Shown: one piece after another, positions 6,805-15,515 of the stretch | Layout: every line of letters begins with the position of its first letter | How positions within the stretch are numbered: the stretch's first letter is position 1 | NCBI RefSeq assembly: GCF_019336435.1 | Contig: NZ_JAHWXQ010000003.1 | Location: forward strand, 186,001 to 250,000 | Origin: Pontibacter populi | Lineage (GTDB): Bacteria > Bacteroidota > Bacteroidia > Cytophagales > Hymenobacteraceae | Length of the DNA stretch: 64,000 bases | Direction: 5' to 3' | Translations under genes and position numbers: made by a program | The notes under the pieces: model-generated | Told to the model about the DNA's origin: nothing | The model's database searches: none | What the model saw: the letters and a program-made list of their open reading frames with translations, nothing else

Positions 6805-8376
6805 ATGAGATCAGAAACAAATAAGAGTACGCGTTTTGCTACGCTGGCCAAAGATATCCCGGCCGGTTTGGTTGTTTTCCTGGTGGCGCTGCCACTTTGC
6901 CTTGGTATTTCGCTGGCGTCGGGCGCGCCGCTGTTTGCCGGTATTATTACCGGTATAATTGGAGGTGTGGTGGTGTCGTGGCTGAGCGGCTCGCAACTGA
7001 GCGTGAGTGGCCCTGCCGCCGGACTTACGGTTATAGTGCTGAACGGTATAGAGACGCTGCAAACCTATGAAGCGTTCTTACTGGCTGTTGTGCTGGCAGG
7101 CCTGTTGCAGCTTGTGCTGGGCTTTTTAAAAGCCGGTGTTATTGGCCTTTACTTTCCTTCTTCGGTTATCCGGGGCATGCTGGCCGCCATTGGGCTTATC
7201 CTTATCCTGAAGCAAATCCCTCACTTTTTAGGGGCTGACGAGGATTTCTTCGGAAGCCTTAATTTTATACAGAACGACGGGAAAAATACTTTCTCGGGAA
7301 TTACATATGCCATCTCGGCTATTAACCTGGGGGCGTTTATAGTTGGCCTGGTTTCGCTGGGCATACTTCTGCTTTGGGATACGCCTGCTTTTAAACGTGT
7401 AAAGCTCTTTAAGTTTATTCCGGGTGCGCTTATAGTTGTGCTTGCCTCGGTAGGTATAAATACCCTGTTCCTGAACTTTTATCCGCAACTGGCTATCTCC
7501 AGCAGTCACCTGGTTAATCTGCCAATCATTTCCAGCTTCCAGGATTTTGGCAATGAGCTCCGCCTTCCTGACTTTGCTTCCTTTACAAATCCGTCTGTTT
7601 ATGTAGTGGCCTTTACCATCGCTATAGTTGCCAGTTTAGAAACTCTGCTAAGCGTAGAGGCTGTAGACAAACTGGACCCGCACAAGCGCCGGACACCAAC
7701 CAACCGCGAGCTTAAAGCGCAGGGTATAGGCAACATGCTGAGCGGCCTGATCGGTGGTTTGCCCATGACGGCAGTAATTGTGCGTAGTTCGGCTAATATA
7801 GTGGCAGGAGGTGAAACAAGGCTATCAAGTTTTGTGCATGGTTTGTTTCTGTTGCTCTCTGTTGTGCTGATGGCTGGTTTCCTGAACCAGGTACCCTTAT
7901 CTGCTCTTGCTGCGGTACTGCTTATAGTTGGTTTTAAACTTACGAAGCCTGCTTTATACAAAGGACAGCTCAAACTTGGCTCCGAGCAGTTCATCCCTTT
8001 TATAGTTACCATCCTCGCTATTCTGTTTACTGACCTGCTTGTAGGTATCTGTGTTGGCCTGGCAGTAGGCGTGTTTTACATTCTGAAAGCAAACTATAAG
8101 TCGCCATACTTTTACCACAAAGAGGAGCAACGAGACAAAGCACTTATCCGGATCAAACTTAGCGAGCACGTGTCCTTCCTCAACAAGGCCAGCATTGTGC
8201 TTACCCTGGACCATATGCCTGCTAATAGCCATGTTTTAATTGACGGGGGGCACTCAGAATTCATTGACTACGATGTGCTGGAGGCGATACAGGAATTTAA
8301 GCAAACTGCCCATGAGCGCAACATTACAGTTGAGGTACGCAACGTGCCCGAAGTAATGGCGATGGAAGTACACTAA
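6805..8376 (+). CDS. SulP-family anion (bicarbonate/sulfate) transporter
   Basis: About 523 residues from MRSETNKSTRFATLAKDIPAG, with 10-12 or more hydrophobic helices. The N-terminal AKDIPAGLVVFLVALPLCLG and the later SVEAVDKLDPHKRRTPTNREL region are SulP features. A C-terminal STAS-like cytoplasmic segment (about 440-523) has VLIDGGHSEFIDYDVLE. An upstream ATG at 6736 would add a poor N-terminus, so I chose 6805. A beta-carbonic anhydrase follows 48 bases later, which favours bicarbonate as substrate. The phased repeats upstream suggest control by the adjacent two-component system. It is rich in TATAGTT motifs (seven by eye). Confidence 0.9.
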   Translation: MRSETNKSTRFATLAKDIPAGLVVFLVALPLCLGISLASGAPLFAGIITGIIGGVVVSWLSGSQLSVSGPAAGLTVIVLNGIETLQTYEAFLLAVVLAGLLQLVLGFLKAGVIGLYFPSSVIRGMLAAIGLILILKQIPHFLGADEDFFGSLNFIQNDGKNTFSGITYAISAINLGAFIVGLVSLGILLLWDTPAFKRVKLFKFIPGALIVVLASVGINTLFLNFYPQLAISSSHLVNLPIISSFQDFGNELRLPDFASFTNPSVYVVAFTIAIVASLETLLSVEAVDKLDPHKRRTPTNRELKAQGIGNMLSGLIGGLPMTAVIVRSSANIVAGGETRLSSFVHGLFLLLSVVLMAGFLNQVPLSALAAVLLIVGFKLTKPALYKGQLKLGSEQFIPFIVTILAILFTDLLVGICVGLAVGVFYILKANYKSPYFYHKEEQRDKALIRIKLSEHVSFLNKASIVLTLDHMPANSHVLIDGGHSEFIDYDVLEAIQEFKQTAHERNITVEVRNVPEVMAMEVH

Positions 8377-8424
8377 CATCAAATTTAAAAAGATCAACCA
8401 CGGAAAATTTAACTGAACTATAGC

Positions 8425-9063
8425 ATGAAAAGGATATTAGAAAACAATAAGAAATGGGTGTCGGAGAAACTGAATGACGACCCGGAATATTTTAACAAGT
8501 TATCATTAGGGCAGGAGCCGCGTTACCTGTTCATCGGTTGTTCCGATAGCCGTGTGCCATCTACAGCCATAACCGGCACTGGCCCCGGCGAGATGTTTGT
8601 GCACCGCAATATTGCCAACATGGTTGTACATACCGACATGAACCTGCTTTCGGTGTTGCAATATGCCGTTGAGGTACTGAAAGTAAAAGTGATTATGGTA
8701 GTCGGCCACTATGGTTGCGGAGGCGTGGCAGCGGCTGCCAGCAACAAGCAATTTGGCTTAATTGATAACTGGCTGCGAAATATTAAAGATGTGATGCGCC
8801 TGCACGAACGCGAGATCATCAGCATTTACGATGAGGAGGCCCGCCTGCGTCGCCTTGTGGAGTTAAACGTGATCGAGCAGGTACATAACCTTTCCAAAAC
8901 GTCCATCATCCAGAATGCCATGTTAACCGATAATCCTCCGAAACTATATGGCCTGGTATATGACCTGAAAGAAGGGTTACTCCGTGATTTAAAAGTTAAT
9001 GTGAACTCGTTTAAGCGGTACGAGCACATTTATAGTGTAACTGAAGAAAGTGAAATGGTTTAA
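8425..9063 (+). CDS. Beta-class carbonic anhydrase
   Basis: 212 residues. Zinc ligands are C39 (GCSDSRVPS, with D41 and R43 forming the catalytic dyad), H95 and C98 (VVGHYGCGGV). It interconverts CO2 and bicarbonate in the cytoplasm. Length and motifs are normal for the family. Following a SulP transporter in the same direction, it probably forms a carbon-supply operon, ended by the terminator at 9091-9119. AACTATAG sits just before the ATG. Confidence 0.95.
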   Translation: MKRILENNKKWVSEKLNDDPEYFNKLSLGQEPRYLFIGCSDSRVPSTAITGTGPGEMFVHRNIANMVVHTDMNLLSVLQYAVEVLKVKVIMVVGHYGCGGVAAAASNKQFGLIDNWLRNIKDVMRLHEREIISIYDEEARLRRLVELNVIEQVHNLSKTSIIQNAMLTDNPPKLYGLVYDLKEGLLRDLKVNVNSFKRYEHIYSVTEESEMV

Positions 9064-9090
9064 AGTTGATCTAATTTAATCTGTGAACAG

Positions 9091-9119
9091 AAAAGCCCCG
9101 GTTTATGGCCGGGGCTTTT
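9091..9119 (+). terminator. Intrinsic terminator after carbonic anhydrase
   Basis: AAAAGCCCCGG, 7-base loop, CCGGGGCTTTT: a perfect 11-bp stem ending in T. The A/T-rich arms make it usable on both strands, also ending the leftward gene at 9154-9747. Confidence 0.9.
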
Positions 9120-9153
9120 GTTTTATAGTCAGCAAATGCTGCGAGTAACTTTA

Positions 9154-9747
9154 TTAATAGAACAGGTAGCTCAGCATCAGGAAAATGGTAGAGTTACGAC
9201 GCTCCTGGTTTACAAATGGGCCTTCATCATCAATATCCTTCAGACCGCCCGTGTAACGAACCTCAAGTCCAATGTTGCTTGCACCACGGTAACCGATGCC
9301 TGCTGCGTAACCCAGATCTATGCTGTAAGGGTGGTCTGTAATATCGTTTTTTGTAGTTACAGTAGTGTTGTTGTTAGTGGTCTCGGTTACACGTTTTGCT
9401 TTTACCATAAACGATGCCTGTGGACCCAGGTCAAAGAACAGGCCGCCAGCCGAAACATGCAGCAACAGAGGAACATCTACATAGTTTAATCTGAATCTGT
9501 CTTCGACGTTGGCAACTTCTCTCTGTGCTCCGCGGGAAGTATAAATAGCTTCCAGCTGAATACCGATCAGTTCGTTTATGTGCTGCTGATAAAACAGACC
9601 GGCTGCATAGCCTACGCGGTGATCATAGTTCTTTGCGTCATCGCCTTTGAAAGTTGCATAGGTACCACCGGCTTTAATACCAAGCTGTTGTGCTGATGCT
9701 GCGAACGTGAACGATAAAAAGCAAAATAATAATACAATTTTTTTCAT
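9154..9747 (-). CDS. Outer-membrane beta-barrel protein (PorT-like)
   Basis: 197 residues. A signal peptide (MKKIVLLFCFLSFTFAASAQ) is followed by QLGIKAGGTYATFKG and alternating amphipathic strands (GYAAGLFYQQHI, IQLEAIYTSRG, VDVPLLLHVSAG, YAAGIGYRG) and a C-terminal aromatic-rich strand (MLSYLFY). This is the pattern of the Bacteroidota 'outer membrane beta-barrel' PorT/OmpA-like family. Function is unknown. It shares the terminator at 9091-9119 with the carbonic anhydrase gene. Confidence 0.85.
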   Translation of the reverse strand: MKKIVLLFCFLSFTFAASAQQLGIKAGGTYATFKGDDAKNYDHRVGYAAGLFYQQHINELIGIQLEAIYTSRGAQREVANVEDRFRLNYVDVPLLLHVSAGGLFFDLGPQASFMVKAKRVTETTNNNTTVTTKNDITDHPYSIDLGYAAGIGYRGASNIGLEVRYTGGLKDIDDEGPFVNQERRNSTIFLMLSYLFY

Positions 9748-9850
9748 GAGTATAATTTCTGATAGTTATGCAATAAACAACCACAGCACTTGCTACAGCG
9801 CCGCTTACATTAAAATATTGTGAATGTTAGGGGCAGCAAAAGTGCAAATA

Positions 9851-9886
9851 AAAAAGCCTTGCTGCAATAAATCAGCAAGGCTTTTT
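9851..9886 (-). terminator. Intrinsic terminator
   Basis: AAAAAGCCTTGCTG, loop of 8 bases, CAGCAAGGCTTTTT: a perfect 14-bp stem with T tracts on both strands. It lies downstream of the leftward Gly/Ser/Tyr-rich gene (9963-11045). Confidence 0.9.
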
Positions 9887-9962
9887 TGTGGAGTTTCATC
9901 CACTATTCAAATGTAGTAGCTACCATTGGTACCCGTAAGAATAACGGGGCCGGTTGTAAGCT

Positions 9963-11045
9963 CTACCACTCATAGTCTCTGCGCGAAGATGATCCGTAAG
10001 AGTAGGGAGGTCCGCTATATGACCCTGACGAGTATCCTGATGAGGATGATCTGCCACTCCCATAGCGGTTATAGTCGCTGTCGCTTTCACGATCGCGCAT
10101 CTCATCCATTCTTCTTCTGCGTTCTGCTTCTTCATCACCAAACCACGACTTTATCTCATCGCCGGCACGGTCAAAAAAGCCACGGTCTTCGTCGCTGTCG
10201 CGGTAGCCTCTGCTATAGTCGCTTGTGTAACGGTCTCTGTCGTAGCTGCCTGAACCCGAACCATAGTTTGATGAACCATAGCCTGAGCTTCTGTCTCTGT
10301 CATAGCTGCCTGAGCCATAGCCTGTAGAGCCGGTGCCCATGCTGCCGTAAGAAGAGCCACGGCCATAGTTTGATGATCCTGATCCATAGTTAGTATTACC
10401 ATAACCTGAGCTTCCAGAACCATAGTTAGATGAACCTGAGCTGTAGCCGGAACCAGTGCTGCCATAGCCAGTGCTGCCATAGTTAGATGAACCATAGTTT
10501 GAGCTGCCCGAACCATAACGGTTGCCATAGCTCGAACCTGAACCATAGCCACTGCCGTAGGAGCTTCTGTTTCTAGTATCATCATCGTCTGTCATGCGGT
10601 CCCAGGCATTCGAAACGCGGTTCTTGGTACGATCCCATGCGTTTTCGATTCTGTCGCCAGTTCTGTCCCATGAGTCACGGCCACTGCGGTCATAATCGCT
10701 GCCGTAGCGTGAGCCTGATGTACCCATATTTCTGTTATAGTTTGATGAGCCGTAGCCAGAAGAAGAACCATATCCGGAAGAGCCATAACCTGAAGTTCCA
10801 TAATTACTGCCCGAGCCATAGTTGCTACCGGATGAACGGCCATATGTAGAACCGCTGCCATATCCTGAGCCTGAACTATAGTCGCGACCAGTAGTTAGAT
10901 TAGAACCTGTTCTGTTAGCTCTGTTTCTATAATCACTGCTGCTGCTATTTAAATTGTCCGAATAATAATTTCCGGACGAGCCTCTGGACTCAGTTCGTTG
11001 GTTTTCGCCGTGCGGGTTGTAACCCGAGTTTTCATAGCTTCTCAT
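9963..11045 (-). CDS. Gly/Ser/Tyr-rich low-complexity protein with SWFGDEEA motif
   Basis: About 360 residues from MRSYENSGYNPHGE. Most of it is Gly-Ser-Tyr-Asn repeats (SNYGSGSSGYG-like units). Two conserved islands interrupt this: DRIENAWDRTKNRVSNAWD (about 130-150), and near the C-terminus DEDRGFFDRAGDEIKSWFGD followed by EEAERRRRMDE. The latter motif is familiar from BON-domain proteins of several phyla, but no BON domain follows here. There is no signal peptide or membrane helix. An ATG at 11105 would add an unrelated head, so I chose 11045. A structural or stress-related role is a guess. Confidence 0.75.
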   Translation of the reverse strand: MRSYENSGYNPHGENQRTESRGSSGNYYSDNLNSSSSDYRNRANRTGSNLTTGRDYSSGSGYGSGSTYGRSSGSNYGSGSNYGTSGYGSSGYGSSSGYGSSNYNRNMGTSGSRYGSDYDRSGRDSWDRTGDRIENAWDRTKNRVSNAWDRMTDDDDTRNRSSYGSGYGSGSSYGNRYGSGSSNYGSSNYGSTGYGSTGSGYSSGSSNYGSGSSGYGNTNYGSGSSNYGRGSSYGSMGTGSTGYGSGSYDRDRSSGYGSSNYGSGSGSYDRDRYTSDYSRGYRDSDEDRGFFDRAGDEIKSWFGDEEAERRRRMDEMRDRESDSDYNRYGSGRSSSSGYSSGSYSGPPYSYGSSSRRDYEW

Positions 11046-11513
11046 AGATTTTGGGGTTTTTCGATTAATAAAATATTCAAAGAAATGCTGCAAGGGCAAT
11101 GCCAATGCAACGTGCTTTTTTACGGTTCATTCAGCATTAAGTTATCTGTCAGACCACATAGCAGGCAGGCATTCAGGTGGGTAGCAACTATAGAATTTGC
11201 ACAGCACAAGCCAGTTTTTTTACAGTTCTCAACTTGATATTGAGGTAGTGTTTTTATGAGAAAAGATCGGTTTATAAGATTACCACCTGCCAGTTGAAGA
11301 AAGTAGGGTGTTGAATGCTAGGTAAATTTGTATTATAAAAATAATATACTTTGTTTTGGATGGTTTTTTGAAAAATATTTTTGTACTTAATAGGCTGTAA
11401 ATTAAATGATTTGTACTTTGGAATTACCTTAAAAGGATGCTGACTTGAACTATTAAATGGTATTTTTAAGTTATGGGTTCTTTGGGGTAATTTTCTTTTA
11501 GCCAATACATACC
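11046..11513. other. Non-coding gap between divergent genes
   Basis: 468 bases, AT-rich in the right half (11330-11510). It should hold promoters for the leftward Gly-rich gene and the rightward lipoprotein. An AACTATAG motif lies near 11188. I see no gene, terminator or convincing TAnnTTTG box. Confidence 0.5.
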
Positions 11514-11906
11514 ATGAAATTTAAAACAATACTGGCTTCTATGCTCGCCATAGTAGCCTTATCGGGCTGCGATGACCTTCTGGAAGAGGATAACATGGGA
11601 CCAGATGGTTCAAATCCAAGCTTAACGATAAACAACCCTACCAACAACCAGTCTGTCAGCCAGACGAAGGGGTTGCGCATTTATGTTACAGCTGTAGATA
11701 AGGATGCTGTAAAAGTAGATGTTGCGGTAAAAGGTCATGAAACGAATTTTATTACGTACAGCAAAGTATCGCGTAAAAATGTGGTAGACTTTGATACGCT
11801 TATATCTGTTGAGAACCTGGCACCTGGTACTTACCAGTTAGTAGTTCGGGCAACTGATGGACGTACAAATGTTTCGGAAGAGCAGGTTAACTTTATTCTT
11901 AAATAA
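11514..11906 (+). CDS. Ig-like domain lipoprotein
   Basis: 130 residues. A lipoprotein signal with lipobox LSGC (MKFKTILASMLAIVALSGC) is followed by an acidic linker (DDLLEEDNMGPDG). The rest is a single beta-sandwich-like domain (PSLTINNPTNNQSVSQ, LRIYVTAVDKDAVKVDVAVKG, APGTYQLVVRATDG), resembling Ig/Big-type repeats. It is probably surface or periplasmic. Function is unknown and it is monocistronic, ending at 11929-11961. Confidence 0.75.
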   Translation: MKFKTILASMLAIVALSGCDDLLEEDNMGPDGSNPSLTINNPTNNQSVSQTKGLRIYVTAVDKDAVKVDVAVKGHETNFITYSKVSRKNVVDFDTLISVENLAPGTYQLVVRATDGRTNVSEEQVNFILK

Positions 11907-11928
11907 AGGCGAACAACTTTACATAAAT

Positions 11929-11961
11929 AACAAAGGGCAACTATAGCAGTTGCCCTTTGTT
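11929..11961. terminator. Bidirectional terminator carrying AACTATAG
   Basis: AACAAAGGGCAACT, 5-base loop, AGTTGCCCTTTGTT: a perfect 14-bp stem between the convergent lipoprotein and topoisomerase genes. The loop side contains AACTATAG, so the recurrent motif is built into the hairpin. Confidence 0.9.
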
Positions 11962-11979
11962 ATTTATAGGGTTGGGGTT

Positions 11980-14427
11980 TTAGAATTGGTACACTACCTG
12001 CCACTGGTCATTTATAGTCAGCGATGCTTCAAAAGCATTACCGGTTTTATGCGATATAAAGCCTTTGATTTTCCCGGTCTTGCCTTTGGTAAGTAACGTC
12101 GCGATCTGTTTTTCGGAAAGCGTTTTACCACCAATCTCAAAGGGTACTTTAAACTGGCAACCTTCTCTAAAGCGGCTGCAACCATATGCGGTACTGCCCT
12201 TCAGCATTTTACCTTGCTTACATCGCGGACAGGTCGCAAACGGGTCAGCAGCGGGCTTCTTTTCCGCGACTTCTACCTGTATCTGCTGGCCATTCAGTTT
12301 CAGGATTCCATCAAAGCTATTTCCATCAGCTCCCTGCAAGCCTTTTATAGTTGGTGTTTTGCCCTTTGTGAGCAGTGCAGTTACTTGTTTCTCGTTCAGC
12401 GGCTTGCCAAACTGTTCTATCGGAATTAAAAAGCGACAGCCATCTTTGTACCGGATGCACCCATACGCCGAAGAACCTTTAACTATATAGCCTTGCTGGC
12501 AGGCAGGGCAGGAGCCAAGTCCTTGGGTTGGTGCGGCTGTTTTCTCTTTTGCTGTGGCTGGTTTTTTAGCTTTGGCGGTAGTGCCGCCTGCTTTAGCCGG
12601 AGCAGTTGTGCTGGCCTGTGGCTCTATAGTTACCGTGGCGGTATCGTATTTTACTTCCTGTACCAGGCTGATCACAAAGTTCTGAAGTTCCTGCAAAAAG
12701 GCTTCGGCCTTAAATTCGCCGCCTTCAATCTGGCGTAGTTTCTTTTCCCATTGCCCCGTCATCTCCGCCGACTTCAGTGTCTGGTTCTTGATCACACCAA
12801 TTAGGTCAATACCCATTTGTGTCGGGATGATCTTCTTTTTGTCTTTGCGGATGTACTGGCGTTTGTAAAGTGTTTCGATGATAGCAGCGCGCGTAGACGG
12901 ACGACCGATACCGTTCTCTTTGAGGGCATCTTTCAGTTCTTCGTCTTCCATCTGTTTGCCGGCAGTTTCCATGGCGCGCAGCAGGGTAGCTTCCGTGTAC
13001 TCCTTCGGCGGGTTGGTCATTTTCTTTTCCAGCAAAGGCTCGTGCGGGCCATGTTCGCCTTTATCGAAATGAGGTAGAACACCAGTTGTTACTTCTTCGG
13101 CTTCACCCTCTTTGGCAGGAGCGTCCGGTTTTATATCTTCCGCACCATACAGCACGCGCCAGCCCGGTTCCAGAATCTGCTTGCCACGCACTCTGAACGT
13201 ATAACCTGCCGATTCCGCATTCACGGTCGTGTTGCTAACAATACAATCCGGGTAAAAGGCAGCTAAAAAACGACGGGTGATGATATCATATACGTCCGCT
13301 TCGCGACCATATAGTACGTTGGCCGATGAACCGGTAGGAATAATGGCGTGGTGGTCGGTTACTTTATTGTTGTTGAATACTTTTTTTGTCTTTCGGATCT
13401 TGTCCTGCAGCAGTGGTGCTACTTCCTGTCTATAGTTGTCGAGGCCCTGCAGGATGCCCGGTATCTTCGGGTAAATATCGTCCGGCAAGTAAGTAGTATC
13501 TACACGCGGATAGGAAACCACTTTTTTCTCGTACAGGCTTTGCACCGTCTTCAGGGTTTCGTCTGCCGACATGCCCAGTTTGTTATTGCACTCTATCTGC
13601 AGTGACGTCAGGTCGAATAAGTTACGCGGCGCCTCGGTTCCTTTTTTGGTCTCAACGTCGGTTATAGTTAGCTCGGCCTGTTTAATGGCCTCCATAATCT
13701 TCTGCGCATCTTCCTCTTTCTGGAAACGGCCGTTGGTACTGGCAAACGTTACATCGCGGTATACGGTCTTTAGTTCCCAGAAAGGCTGCGGCACAAAGTT
13801 GGTAATCTCGTGGTGGCGGTTAACCAGCATGGCCAGCGTGGGTGTCTGCACACGGCCAATTGATAAGGTCTGGCGGCTGCCGTTGGCATACTTCAGCGTA
13901 AACAAACGTGTGGCATTTAAACCCAGCAGCCAATCGCCGATGGCGCGGCTTTTACCGGCCTGGTACAGCGAATCGAACTCCGAACCTTCGCGTAGCTTGG
14001 CAAAACCCTGTCGTATGGCTTCTTCAGTAAGTGATGATATCCAGAGACGTTTGAAAGGCTTTCTGTATTTGGCTTCCGTTAATACCCAGCGCTGTATTAC
14101 TTCTCCTTCCTGGCCGGCATCTCCGCAGTTTATGACTTCTTCGGCATTATCTAAAAGTTGCTTGATGATCTTGAACTGCTTCTGTACGCCACTGTCCTGC
14201 ATCAGCTTAATGCCGTATTGTTCCGGCAACATGGGCAGGTCGTGGATGCTCCAGCGTTTCCACTCAGGGCGGTAATCGTCGGGTTCGCGCAGGGTGCAGA
14301 AGTGCCCGAACGTCCAGGTTACCTGGTAGCCATTACCTTCAAAATAGCCGTCCATCCTGTTTTTAGCACCAATTACATTGGCAATTTCGCGGGCCACACT
14401 CGGTTTTTCAGCAATGCAAACTTTCAA
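11980..14427 (-). CDS. topB: DNA topoisomerase III (type IA)
   Basis: 815 residues. The TOPRIM domain starts MKVCIAEKPSVAREIA and has DAGQEGE (103-109). The catalytic tyrosine is probably Y306 (VVSYPRVDTTYLP), and GRVQTPTLAM precedes it. The C-terminal third has two repeat units with Cys pairs (CPACQQGYIVKG and CPRCKQGKMLKG, each followed by YGC), linked by an Ala/Lys-rich stretch. The enzyme passes single strands to decatenate DNA. The start codon appears to be TTG at 14427, since the sequence begins exactly at the conserved MKVCIAEK residues. It converges with the lipoprotein at 11514. Confidence 0.92.
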   Translation of the reverse strand: MKVCIAEKPSVAREIANVIGAKNRMDGYFEGNGYQVTWTFGHFCTLREPDDYRPEWKRWSIHDLPMLPEQYGIKLMQDSGVQKQFKIIKQLLDNAEEVINCGDAGQEGEVIQRWVLTEAKYRKPFKRLWISSLTEEAIRQGFAKLREGSEFDSLYQAGKSRAIGDWLLGLNATRLFTLKYANGSRQTLSIGRVQTPTLAMLVNRHHEITNFVPQPFWELKTVYRDVTFASTNGRFQKEEDAQKIMEAIKQAELTITDVETKKGTEAPRNLFDLTSLQIECNNKLGMSADETLKTVQSLYEKKVVSYPRVDTTYLPDDIYPKIPGILQGLDNYRQEVAPLLQDKIRKTKKVFNNNKVTDHHAIIPTGSSANVLYGREADVYDIITRRFLAAFYPDCIVSNTTVNAESAGYTFRVRGKQILEPGWRVLYGAEDIKPDAPAKEGEAEEVTTGVLPHFDKGEHGPHEPLLEKKMTNPPKEYTEATLLRAMETAGKQMEDEELKDALKENGIGRPSTRAAIIETLYKRQYIRKDKKKIIPTQMGIDLIGVIKNQTLKSAEMTGQWEKKLRQIEGGEFKAEAFLQELQNFVISLVQEVKYDTATVTIEPQASTTAPAKAGGTTAKAKKPATAKEKTAAPTQGLGSCPACQQGYIVKGSSAYGCIRYKDGCRFLIPIEQFGKPLNEKQVTALLTKGKTPTIKGLQGADGNSFDGILKLNGQQIQVEVAEKKPAADPFATCPRCKQGKMLKGSTAYGCSRFREGCQFKVPFEIGGKTLSEKQIATLLTKGKTGKIKGFISHKTGNAFEASLTINDQWQVVYQF

Positions 14428-14536
14428 GCTCTTGTATCCTTTCTGGTATAACTATAGAATTCAAATTTAACGCTTTTATGCGGGAATCTGTACCTTTTAA
14501 CTAAATTGCACGCTTAAATCAGGCCACATTTTACAC

Positions 14537-15409
14537 ATGAAAGTAAGCGGTTTTACCTTTGTCCGGAATGCTATCAGGTACGACTACCCTGTGGTGGAAG
14601 CCATTAAATCCATACTCCCGATCTGCGACGAGGTGGTGGTAGCCGTTGGTAATTCTGAAGATGACACGCTGGGCCTGATCCGGAGTATAGATTCCCCAAA
14701 AATACGCATTGTTGAAACTGTCTGGGATGATTCGTTGCGCGAGGGTGGACGTGTGCTGGCTGAGGAAACCAACAAAGCTTTTGCCGCCATCTCGCCAGAC
14801 GCTGACTGGGCATTTTACATACAGGGTGATGAAGTGGTGCACGAGCAGTACCTCCCAGCTATAAAAAAGGCGATGGAGCAGTATAAGAATGATGCGAAAG
14901 TAGATGGCCTGCTGTTCAACTATAAGCACTTCTATGGTTCGTACGACTTTGTTGGCGAATCGACGCGCTGGTACCGCCGGGAGGTAAGGATAGCGCGAAA
15001 TCGGAAAGACATTTTTTCTTACCACGATGCGCAGGGCTTTAGGAAGGGAGAAAATGTGAAACTTAATGTAAAGCTGATCGACGCTTTTGTGTACCACTAT
15101 GGTTGGGTAAAAGATCCGCGTGCCATGCAGGACAAACAAAAAAGCTTTAACCGCCTGTACCACACGGACGAATGGGTTGAGAAGAACATTGCCACTGCCG
15201 ATGAGTTTGATTATTCGGGTGTGGATGCGCTTGGACTTTTTAAAGGTACGCACCCGGCTGTAATGCAGGGCCGCATAAACAGGATCAACTGGAAATTTGA
15301 TTACGACCTGAGTTACCGCCGTTTCAGCCTGAAAGATAGGATCAGGTTATTTGTAGAAAGTATATCTGGGTACAGACTTTGGGAGTATCGTAACTATAAA
15401 ATCATATAA
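14537..15409 (+). CDS. Glycosyltransferase family 2-like protein
   Basis: 290 residues. The N-terminal Rossmann-like region reads MKVSGFTFVRNAIRYDYPVVEA and DEVVVAVGNSEDDTLGLI. The acidic motif DWAFYIQGDEVVHE (about 94-107) occupies the position of the nucleotide-sugar-binding DxD region. The C-terminal part has tryptophan-rich acceptor-side features (ESTRWYRREVRI). It is soluble, lacks a membrane anchor and stands alone. The sugar and acceptor are unknown. Confidence 0.8.
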   Translation: MKVSGFTFVRNAIRYDYPVVEAIKSILPICDEVVVAVGNSEDDTLGLIRSIDSPKIRIVETVWDDSLREGGRVLAEETNKAFAAISPDADWAFYIQGDEVVHEQYLPAIKKAMEQYKNDAKVDGLLFNYKHFYGSYDFVGESTRWYRREVRIARNRKDIFSYHDAQGFRKGENVKLNVKLIDAFVYHYGWVKDPRAMQDKQKSFNRLYHTDEWVEKNIATADEFDYSGVDALGLFKGTHPAVMQGRINRINWKFDYDLSYRRFSLKDRIRLFVESISGYRLWEYRNYKII

Positions 15410-15515
15410 GCTCATATAAACTCACCTCCCTTAGCATCATTCTGCTTAAAAATTTGCTACTCCATGCTAAACAATTAATTGCACTAATGGTATATACTAC
15501 AGTAAATACCACGAC

